Assembly (NCBI GenBank): GCA_020345785.1
Contig: CP070771.1
Span: 728,495 to 738,870 of the forward strand
Direction of reading: 5' to 3'
DNA length: 10,376 nt
Source: Desulfobacterales bacterium
GTDB lineage: Bacteria > Desulfobacterota > Desulfobacteria > Desulfobacterales > JAFDCJ01
This document shows, piece by piece, positions 5,142 through 10,376 of the stretch (positions are counted from its first letter, which is position 1; each line of letters opens with the position of its first letter). The notes under the pieces were generated by a model. It was not told the DNA's origin. It saw only the letters and a list, made by a program, of their open reading frames with translations, and searched no databases. The position numbers and the translations under genes were made by a program.

Positions 5142-6017
5142 ATGAAGTACAATTCTCAAAAAGCCGGGATATTGCTGATTGCACCTGCGGTTCTCCTGAT
5201 CTGCTCGCTGCTGGTTTATCCGGTTATCTATGGTATTTGGCTGAGTCTTTTTAAAAAACACTCCTTTTTTCCGGATCAGCGATTTGTCGGTCTCGCCAAT
5301 TATGCCTATTTGATAAAAAATTCCGATTTCTGGATGAGTGTCTGGTACGGCACGGTCTATTCCGTCAGCACCATCGTTTTACAGATTGTTGTCGGAGTGA
5401 TTGCGGCCTTGATCGTCAACGAAGCCTTCAAGGGAAGGAACTTCGTGCGGGGGGTTATTCTTTTTCCTTATGTGATTCCGACGGTGGTGGCCATCATTTT
5501 ATGGAAGTGGCTGCTGAACAACCAGTTCGGGTTGGTCAACTATCTGTTGCTGGCTGTCGGGATAATCGATAATCCCATTTCCTGGATGGGCAAGGACCAT
5601 ATCATGACCTCGCTGATACTTATCAGCGTGTGGGAGTTTTTTCCCTTTGTCGTGCTGAGCGTTCTGGCCCGTATGCAAACAATTCCGCCGGTGCTGTACA
5701 AAGCCGCCCAGGTGGACGGTGCCGGCGCTTTCAGACGGTTTATGCATGTCACTCTGCCCCAGTTAAGAAGTGTTCTTTTTGTCGTCATCCTGCTGCGAAG
5801 CATTTGGATGTTTACCAAGTTCGACACCGTCTGGCTGCTGACCCAGGGCGGCGGTGCGGAAAAATACATCCGAACGCTGCCGGTATATGCCTACATGCGA
5901 ACCTTTATGTATTATCAGGCGGGTATGGGCTCGGCGCTGGCCGTGATCATGTTTATCATCCTTGTGGTAGCCACGGCGATTTATTTTAAAATGTTCCGCA
6001 GGGAGGAGGAGATTTGA
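5142..6017 (+). CDS. ABC transporter sugar permease, MalF type (CUT1)
   Basis: Predicted 291-residue inner-membrane permease with six hydrophobic segments at roughly 9-34, 70-92, 103-124, 155-178, 208-226 and 262-284. The cytoplasmic EAA loop, which docks on the ATPase, is KAAQVDGAGAFRRF and then VTLPQL (187-207), with the conserved DGA and LP elements. The TQGGG motif (234-238) followed by a LPVYAY segment is typical of MalF/UgpA-type subunits. Length matches members lacking the large periplasmic loop of E. coli MalF. The ATG at 5142 has only a weak AAGG (5131-5134) as ribosome site, unlike the strong sites elsewhere in the window. It should pair with the overlapping MalG-type gene and the ATPase at 9071. 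Substrate is not inferable. Confidence 0.9.
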   Translation: MKYNSQKAGILLIAPAVLLICSLLVYPVIYGIWLSLFKKHSFFPDQRFVGLANYAYLIKNSDFWMSVWYGTVYSVSTIVLQIVVGVIAALIVNEAFKGRNFVRGVILFPYVIPTVVAIILWKWLLNNQFGLVNYLLLAVGIIDNPISWMGKDHIMTSLILISVWEFFPFVVLSVLARMQTIPPVLYKAAQVDGAGAFRRFMHVTLPQLRSVLFVVILLRSIWMFTKFDTVWLLTQGGGAEKYIRTLPVYAYMRTFMYYQAGMGSALAVIMFIILVVATAIYFKMFRREEEI

Positions 6018-6856
6018 CTCCCAAGAATAATTTTTTTTCAATGCGGGGACAGTTTATCTATTGGAGCGCTGCTATTCTGGCGCTATCAACGGCATTTCCC
6101 TTTTTCTGGATGGTTTCGACCTCCTTTAAACCTCTGGAGGAGATATTTGTATTTCCGCCGAATTTCTTTCCCGAAGAATTCACGCTGGCCAACTTCAAGC
6201 GGCTATTCGAGCAAACTCGATTTCTTGTTTATTTCAGGAACAGCGTGTTTGTCTCCTTTACGACCGTGGTGTTGACGATGATCATCGGAAGTGCCGGTGC
6301 TTACAGCCTGACCCGCTTTAAATTCTACGGCCGCGAAAAAATTGCCAGTCTTATTCTCTTTACCTATATGTTTGCCCCCATCATGATTGTCATTCCGTTT
6401 TATGTGCTGATAAAAAAACTCGGTCTGGCCAATACCCACGCCGCTCTGATTATGGCCTACACCGCATTTTGTCTGCCTTTCAGCCTGTGGCTTCTCAGGG
6501 CCTTTTTCCAAAGTATACCCCTGGCGCTGGAGAAGGCCGCCCTCATCGATGGGGCTTCGCGCCTTGAGGCGGTTATTTATGTGGTTTTGCCCCTGGCGTT
6601 GCCGGGCATCATTGCCACCGGCATTTTTACGTTTATTCTGGCATGGAACGATTATATCTTTGTGAGAATATTGATCACATCGGATGAACTCAAAACGCTC
6701 TCTGTCGGGATCGCCGACCTTTACAATGCTACTGTGATCGATTGGGGCATGATCATGTCCGGCAGTATGTTGATTACCGTTCCGGTTCTCGTATTTTTCG
6801 TTTTCGTCCAGCGATACCTGATCGCCGGTTGGGGGGCCGGTGCGATGAAAGGATGA
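6014..6856 (+). CDS. ABC transporter sugar permease, MalG type (CUT1)
   Basis: Predicted 280-residue inner-membrane permease, the second channel half. Six hydrophobic segments lie at about 15-35, 77-98, 110-132, 141-163, 190-212 and 248-268. The EAA loop is EKAALIDGASRLEAV followed by VLPLALPG (173-198), a strong match to the consensus. The end, RYLIAGWGAGAMKG, is the usual MalG-family C terminus, so the gene is complete. The start is TTG 6014, overlapping the MalF-type stop (TTGA, 4 bases), with a strong GGGAGGAGGA (6001-6010) upstream; this implies translational coupling. An alternative ATG at 6041 would lose nine residues and has no comparable ribosome site. Confidence 0.9.
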   Translation: MTPKNNFFSMRGQFIYWSAAILALSTAFPFFWMVSTSFKPLEEIFVFPPNFFPEEFTLANFKRLFEQTRFLVYFRNSVFVSFTTVVLTMIIGSAGAYSLTRFKFYGREKIASLILFTYMFAPIMIVIPFYVLIKKLGLANTHAALIMAYTAFCLPFSLWLLRAFFQSIPLALEKAALIDGASRLEAVIYVVLPLALPGIIATGIFTFILAWNDYIFVRILITSDELKTLSVGIADLYNATVIDWGMIMSGSMLITVPVLVFFVFVQRYLIAGWGAGAMKG

Positions 6857-6859
6857 ATA

Positions 6860-6872
6860 GGGGCTTCGCCCC
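6860..6872 (+). terminator. GGGGC-TTC-GCCCC hairpin after the permease genes
   Basis: A 5-base-pair G/C-only stem with a 3-base loop lies 3 bases after the MalG-type stop codon. It is not followed by a T-run, so intrinsic termination is doubtful. It may instead be the first part of the repeat structure that follows. It is the only terminator-like element between the permeases and the regulator gene. Confidence 0.3.
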
Positions 6873-6875
6873 AAT

Positions 6876-7029
6876 TGGAATGATGGAATGCTGGAACATT
6901 GCAATAGTGGGTTTTGGGGTGATGGGATATGGGATTAATGGAATCATCTGTGCCGAAAATTAATTGCAAAATGGATGATATCCTTATTTGAGAGCCAACA
7001 TTCCAGTATTCCGCTATTCCATTATTCCA
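6876..7029. repeat. Inverted pair of 8-base arrays, TGGAATNN type
   Basis: The left arm (6876-6899) has three 8-base units: TGGAATGA, TGGAATGC and TGGAACAT. The right arm (6998-7029) has four units on the opposite strand, reading ACATTCCA, GTATTCCG and so on. TGGGATA-like words continue the theme at about 6908-6950. The pair brackets roughly 100 bases of A/T-rich sequence without a gene, between the permeases and the regulator. Confidence 0.8.
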
Positions 7030-7121
7030 TGATCGTAGCAAGATCTCACGTATTAAAAAAAAATTTTACAATTCAATAAATTATATAAACTCCGAGACGT
7101 CAAATTGGGAGGAATATTTTG

Positions 7122-7856
7122 GTGCCAAACAAGACGGGAAAAAATTTATTCTCACCGGTAAAAACCAACAAAAAATCCGATGAGGTTTATAATCAGCTGT
7201 TTTCTCTGATCAGTAGCGGAAAACTGTCGCCCGGCGATAAAATTCCTTCCGAGCGGGAGCTGGCGGCCGAGCTAAGAATCAGTAGACAGTCCATCCGAGA
7301 GGCGCTGAATCGAGCGGAAGTCATGGGGCTGATAAAAGTCCGCCAGGGTGAGGGCAGCTTCATCCTGTCATCCGTCAAGGGCGCTTTGAAACCGCCGTTG
7401 ACCCTTATCATCGAACAGGAGGCGGCGCGGATATTTGAATTTCTTGAAATCCGCAAACTGGTCGAAGGATGGTGCGCCGAGAAAGCCGCCCTGCAGGCAA
7501 CCGGCGAAGATCTGCAAAGTATGCGGCAAATTTTATCGAAAATGAAAAAAGTGGCTTCCAAGGACAAGCAATGGGAGGAGCTGGATCTGGCGCTGCACTT
7601 GTCTTTTGCCAAAGCCACCCACAACGTCATTGCAGTTCACATCATGGAAGCCTTGAAAGTTAATTTCGGGCCCTTTTTTACATTTACGAAATCCATGCCG
7701 AGTTCCGAAAAAATTGAGGTTCTGTGGCAACACCACTACGAAATCTTCAAGGCCATCGAACGCCGCGAGCCGGAGACTGCCAAACGCAAGGTGATCGAAC
7801 ACCTTAATTTTATCGAGGAAAAGCTTAAGGAAGATATGGGAACCATTCGTGAATAA
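7122..7856 (+). CDS. GntR family transcriptional regulator, FadR/FCD subfamily
   Basis: Predicted 244-residue DNA-binding regulator. The winged helix-turn-helix spans about 15-80: YNQLFSLISSGKLSPGDKIP, SERELA, then SRQSIREAL, then the wing with RQGEGSF. The all-helical FCD ligand domain follows (about 90-240). It keeps the usual metal-binding set: Asp155 and His159 (DLALH), His204 or His205, and His227 near the end. FCD regulators usually sense carboxylates, sugar acids or acyl-CoAs. GTG 7122 is preferred over TTG 7119 because GGAGG (7109-7113) then lies 8 bases upstream. The SDR gene starts 22 bases after its stop, so the two are probably cotranscribed. The upstream region is A/T rich (TATAAA at 7084-7089) without a convincing -35, and I found no copy of the 541-565 operator there. 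It is the likely controller of this locus. Confidence 0.9.
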   Translation: MPNKTGKNLFSPVKTNKKSDEVYNQLFSLISSGKLSPGDKIPSERELAAELRISRQSIREALNRAEVMGLIKVRQGEGSFILSSVKGALKPPLTLIIEQEAARIFEFLEIRKLVEGWCAEKAALQATGEDLQSMRQILSKMKKVASKDKQWEELDLALHLSFAKATHNVIAVHIMEALKVNFGPFFTFTKSMPSSEKIEVLWQHHYEIFKAIERREPETAKRKVIEHLNFIEEKLKEDMGTIRE

Positions 7857-7878
7857 TTAAGAGCCGGGAGGTGGATCT

Positions 7879-8631
7879 ATGAGACTTAAGGACAAAAAGG
7901 CATTGATCACGGGAGGTGCCAGGGGGATCGGCGCGGCAACGGCGCTGTTGTTTGCCAGGGAAGGTGCCGGCGTCGGGATTGTCGACCTGCGCGCAGACGG
8001 CTTGCAGGCGGTGGCCGGCAACGCCAAATCCGAGGGGTTTGCGATCGAGACGTATGTCGGAGACATCACCCGCAAGGACGATGTCGACCGTATCGTTAAA
8101 GACTTTGTTCAAAAAATGGGCCGCATCGATATTCTGGTCAACAACGCCGGTGTCGTCATCCCGAGGCCTTTTTTGGAAAAAACCGTCGAAGACTGGGAAA
8201 AAACCCTGTCGGTGAACCTGATCGGTTTGTTTCTGTGCTGCCAGGCGGCCGCCAAATATATGTTGCAGCAAAAATCCGGCAAGATCGTCAATATTTCCTC
8301 CATCCGGGGGATCGATCATTGCGGACGCGAAGGCGTAATGGATTACAGCGCATCGAAAACCGCCGTGATCGGACTGACCAAAACCATGGCCAAAGAGTTG
8401 GCGCCTCATATCAACGTCAATACGGTCGCTCCCGGGCACACAAAAACCGAAATGACCGCGCCGCTGCCCGACGAAATCAAGCAGAACATGATCGAGGGAT
8501 CATATCTCAAACGTATGGCCGAACCCGAGGACATTGCCAAAGCCATATTATTCATGGCTTCCGGTGATGCCGATTTCATTACCGGTCAGGTACTGCTCGT
8601 CGACGGCGGCTTCAGCCTGAAGCGAACATAG
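7879..8631 (+). CDS. NAD(H)-preferring short-chain dehydrogenase/reductase (classical SDR, FabG-like)
   Basis: Predicted 250-residue cytoplasmic oxidoreductase interconverting an alcohol and a carbonyl. It has the TGGARGIG cofactor motif (11-18) and Asp36 at the end of beta-2, which favours NAD(H) over NADP(H). The NNAG motif is at 88-91, the catalytic serine probably Ser141 in NISS, and YSASK supplies Tyr156 and Lys160. The C terminus ITGQVLLVDGGFS is standard and the length is typical. The Ser-to-Tyr spacing is two residues longer than in E. coli FabG. ATG 7879 is preceded by GGGAGGTGG (7866-7874). Placement next to a GntR/FCD gene in a sugar-type importer locus suggests a sugar, polyol or sugar-acid dehydrogenase rather than fatty acid synthesis; that is inference. 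Confidence 0.88.
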   Translation: MRLKDKKALITGGARGIGAATALLFAREGAGVGIVDLRADGLQAVAGNAKSEGFAIETYVGDITRKDDVDRIVKDFVQKMGRIDILVNNAGVVIPRPFLEKTVEDWEKTLSVNLIGLFLCCQAAAKYMLQQKSGKIVNISSIRGIDHCGREGVMDYSASKTAVIGLTKTMAKELAPHINVNTVAPGHTKTEMTAPLPDEIKQNMIEGSYLKRMAEPEDIAKAILFMASGDADFITGQVLLVDGGFSLKRT

Positions 8632-8650
8632 ACGGGGTGCGGGTTTTTCG

Positions 8651-8678
8651 ATTGCGGATTGCGGATTTCGGATTGCGG
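8651..8678. repeat. Four-unit heptad array ATTGCGG
   Basis: Units at 8651-8657, 8658-8664 and 8672-8678 are ATTGCGG; the third (8665-8671) is ATTTCGG. The array starts 20 bases after the SDR stop codon. Unlike most other arrays in the window, I found no inverted partner before the next gene. Confidence 0.8.
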
Positions 8679-8770
8679 AGTGATTAAAGCGGATGGGAAG
8701 GGATAGGGTTGCGAGGGATCGGCAAAGGGCGTAGCGCAAAGAGCAGAGTGTGACGGTAATTAGACGGCGG

Positions 8771-8919
8771 TTTCAGGTGTCAGGTTTCGGGTGTCAGATT
8801 TATGGTACAAGGCTCTTGGTAATGAGCATAAGGTTGAAGGTAAAAGGCATTTCTCCATCTGGATCAAGATGGGCATTTCGGGGGTAAACGGCTGACACCT
8901 GACACCTGACACCTGACAC
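8771..8919. repeat. Inverted pair of TGTCAGG/CTGACAC heptad arrays
   Basis: The left arm (8771-8798) has four 7-base units TTTCAGG, TGTCAGG, then TTTCGGG and TGTCAGA. The right arm (8892-8919) has four exact CTGACAC units. They enclose about 93 bases without a gene. The same heptad family brackets the region at 103-368, more than 8 kb away. Confidence 0.85.
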
Positions 8920-8976
8920 CTCAAGAGATTCGCAGCACTGGTTAACATCGAAAACAAATAGTCGATACAGATCCGT

Positions 8977-9051
8977 AAATTGTATACTCAGCGTACGGCG
9001 GATAAATTTGGACTGTTTAAAGCAATCGGCGAGGTTGCCGGTATACAATTT
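8977..9051. promoter_or_regulatory. 11-base inverted repeat AAATTGTATAC/GTATACAATTT in the ATPase leader
   Basis: AAATTGTATAC (8977-8987) and GTATACAATTT (9041-9051) are perfect complements with 53 bases between. Each contains the self-complementary GTATAC, so each could also be an operator for a dimer, or the two could loop together. The right arm ends 7 bases before the GGGAGG ribosome site of the ATPase gene, so a stem in the mRNA could also affect translation. The word loosely resembles UxuR/ExuR sites (AAATTGGTATACCAATTT) with bases missing. Confidence 0.45.
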
Positions 9052-9070
9052 GGTTAAGGGAGGTTACAGT

Positions 9071-10186
9071 TTGGCTAAAGTCGTTTTGGAGAATGTGTGC
9101 AAAGATTTCGGCAAGGTAAAGGCGGTATCCTGCTTTTTCCTCGATGTCGAAGACCGGGAATTTTGCGTGCTGCTGGGTCCCAGCGGATGCGGCAAGTCTA
9201 CCACGCTGCATATGATTGCCGGTCTGGAGGAAATGAACGATGGCAACATCTACATTGGAGATAAGTGCGTCAATGATGTGGGGCCGCGCAATCGCGACAT
9301 CGCCATGGTTTTTCAGGATTATGCGCTCTATCCGCATATGACGGTGCGCCAGAACATGGCATTTGGTTTGAAGCTGCGCAAATTCTCCAAATCCGAGATC
9401 GAAGCGCGGGTGCAGGAAGCCGCCGAAATACTGGGAATCAAAGAATTGCTGGACCGTAAACCCAGAGAACTGTCCGGCGGCCAGCGGCAGCGGGTGGCCC
9501 TTGGGCGAGCCATCGTCAGAAAACCGGCTGTTTTTCTTTTCGACGAACCGTTGAGCAACCTGGATGCCAAACTCAGGGCTCAGATGCGAACAGAGATTTC
9601 AAAACTGCACGACAGGCTCCAGACGACCATGATTTATGTCACTCACGACCAGGTTGAGGCCATGACCATGGGAACGAAAATTGTGGTTATGAAAGATGGA
9701 GAAATGCTGCAGATCGGACCGCCCCTTGAAATTTACAGCTATCCGGTCGACAAGTTCGTGGCGGGATTTATCGGTAGTCCCGCCATGAATTTTGTTGATG
9801 TGCAGCTTGTCGAACAGGAATCGGAATTGTGCGCGATTTCAGACGGACTTCAGCTCTCCATCCCGCCCGCCAAAAAAGCGTACCTTAATAACTTCCTGAA
9901 CGCTCAGGTGATTCTTGGCATCCGGCCCGAACACCTTGAGGACAATTCCTTTGCCGATAAATCGGTATTTACTGAAACGTTCAGCGCCGTCGTCGACGTC
10001 GTCGAAACCCTGGGCGCCGAGGTTCAGCTCGACGTTACCGCCGGGAAGCATGCTCTGATTGCCCGTGTGGATGCCCGCTCAGCGGCATCACGACATGCCG
10101 CGATCGAGCTTGCCGTCAATATGGATAAAATTCATTTTTTCGAGAAAGATCCGCCCCATTTGCGCATTACCACCGAAAAGCGCTGA
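9071..10186 (+). CDS. ABC transporter ATPase, MalK/UgpC/MsmK type
   Basis: Predicted 371-residue ATPase that powers the importer from the cytoplasmic face. It has Walker A GPSGCGKST (36-44), the Q-loop Gln82 in VFQDYALYP, the signature LSGGQ (134-138), Walker B LFDEP with Asp158 and Glu159, the D-loop SNLD, and the H-loop His192 in VTHDQ. A C-terminal TOBE-type regulatory region (about 235-371) contains the usual LGIRPEHL. Length is normal for the MalK group. TTG 9071 is chosen because GGGAGG (9058-9063) lies 7 bases upstream and the product then starts with the typical beta strand. An in-frame TTG at 9008 has no ribosome site. It lies 2.2 kb from the permeases, past the regulator and SDR, but is the only ATPase here. 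Members of this group can serve several importers. Confidence 0.92.
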   Translation: MAKVVLENVCKDFGKVKAVSCFFLDVEDREFCVLLGPSGCGKSTTLHMIAGLEEMNDGNIYIGDKCVNDVGPRNRDIAMVFQDYALYPHMTVRQNMAFGLKLRKFSKSEIEARVQEAAEILGIKELLDRKPRELSGGQRQRVALGRAIVRKPAVFLFDEPLSNLDAKLRAQMRTEISKLHDRLQTTMIYVTHDQVEAMTMGTKIVVMKDGEMLQIGPPLEIYSYPVDKFVAGFIGSPAMNFVDVQLVEQESELCAISDGLQLSIPPAKKAYLNNFLNAQVILGIRPEHLEDNSFADKSVFTETFSAVVDVVETLGAEVQLDVTAGKHALIARVDARSAASRHAAIELAVNMDKIHFFEKDPPHLRITTEKR

Positions 10187-10195
10187 CTCAAATTT

Positions 10196-10292
10196 TAATT
10201 AATCCGCCCTCAAGAATAGCTCATTCAGGATTGTAATTGGCTCTTTGACAACTGAAGGAAGTTGTTAAATCCACAGTCCGGCGGATTAATTA
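10196..10292. repeat. 13-base inverted repeat TAATTAATCCGCC/GGCGGATTAATTA
   Basis: Perfect 13-base arms lie at 10196-10208 and 10280-10292, 71 bases apart. Inside is a smaller ACAACT-GAAGGA-AGTTGT hairpin (10248-10265). The inner ends of the arms repeat the TCCGCC/GGCGGA core seen elsewhere. The right arm contains the likely stop codon of a convergent gene. It could be a bidirectional 3'-end structure or a small non-autonomous repeat element. Confidence 0.6.
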
Positions 10293-10376
10293 CAGGTATT
10301 TGTTCAGTCCCATGTGGTTGTGCAATAGAAAGAATTCGTCTTTGCCCATTTTGAATAACAGCTTAAGATATTGGAA
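10290..10376 (-). CDS. Possible 3' end of a convergent gene (partial)
   Basis: Read on the minus strand, the frame entering at the window edge stays open for 28 codons and ends in TAA at 10292-10290. The C-terminal residues include FKMGKDEFFLLHNHMG and a LNKYL end, with a plausible mix of charged, aromatic and aliphatic residues. An open frame this short can arise by chance, so the evidence is modest. I do not recognise the family. If real, it converges on the ATPase gene with about 103 bases between the stop codons. Confidence 0.4.
   Translation of the reverse strand, partial: FQYLKLLFKMGKDEFFLLHNHMGLNKYL

Larger units (their letters stand above)
8632..9070. other. Repeat-rich non-coding gap before the ATPase gene
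   Basis: No supportable gene lies in this 439-base stretch. It holds a four-unit heptad array (8651-8678), an inverted pair of TGTCAGG-type heptads (8771-8798 and 8892-8919), and an 11-base inverted repeat (8977-8987/9041-9051) in the leader of the ATPase gene. TATACT at 8983-8988 would make a fair -10 box, but no -35 is seen at the right distance. Confidence 0.65.

Noticed and set aside
7065..7089. Sigma-70 promoter of the regulator gene (TTTACA ... TATAAA)
   Set aside because: The spacer would be only 13 bases, too short for a standard promoter, and the region is simply A/T rich.
8760..9048. Minus-strand open frames of 65 and 82 codons
   Set aside because: They encode repeated short peptides from the CTGACAC heptads and overlap the ATPase leader; no ribosome site was seen.
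9008..9070. 21-residue N-terminal extension of the ATPase from an in-frame TTG at 9008
   Set aside because: No ribosome site precedes 9008, the family starts at the position of TTG 9071, and GGGAGG is well placed for 9071. The extension also runs through the inverted repeat.
10196..10292. Rho-independent terminator for the ATPase gene
   Set aside because: The arms are 71 bases apart and no T-run follows the right arm, so it does not have terminator form.

Overview
The window looks like part of a Gram-negative bacterial chromosome. All seven complete genes lie on the + strand, and the base composition is moderate. The periplasmic binding protein has a Sec signal peptide with no lipobox, which fits a Gram-negative envelope. 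Gene content and the style of the intergenic repeats are compatible with an environmental Desulfobacterota-like (deltaproteobacterial) genome. That placement is impression only and is not proven by any marker gene here.

Layout: 1-631 is a non-coding leader with repeat arrays, then a regulatory stretch holding a FadR-type operator dyad (541-565). 635-2554 encodes a three-domain Old Yellow Enzyme/FadH-type Fe-S flavoprotein reductase. 2555-3179 is non-coding and filled with nested inverted tandem repeats. 3180-4535 encodes a family 1 sugar-binding protein. 4536-5141 is a second long repeat-filled gap. 5142-6017 and 6014-6856 encode MalF- and MalG-type permeases that overlap by 4 bases. 6857-7121 is a repeat-flanked gap. 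7122-7856 encodes a GntR/FCD regulator and 7879-8631 a short-chain dehydrogenase, forming a tight pair. 8632-9070 is another repeat-rich gap. 9071-10186 encodes a MalK/UgpC-type ATPase. The last 87 bases probably hold the 3' end of a convergent gene.

The binding protein, two permeases and ATPase make a complete CUT1-type ABC importer. The GntR/FCD repressor is the obvious candidate to bind the TGGTC-T-GACCA dyad upstream of the reductase. The two oxidoreductases (OYE/FadH type and SDR) would act on the imported compound or its breakdown product. No glycoside hydrolase, sugar kinase or isomerase is present, so the substrate may be a sugar-like or oxidised/unsaturated compound rather than an ordinary sugar. 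This functional link is inference.

The most unusual signal is not in the genes. Every intergenic gap of about 250 bases or more carries short tandem arrays with a 7-base (sometimes 8- or 15-base) period. Several occur as inverted pairs bracketing a core. The period is kept, but the repeat sequence mostly changes from gap to gap. Several gaps also contain a TCCGCC...GGCGGA palindrome. One gap also holds REP-like GTAG-headed hairpins.
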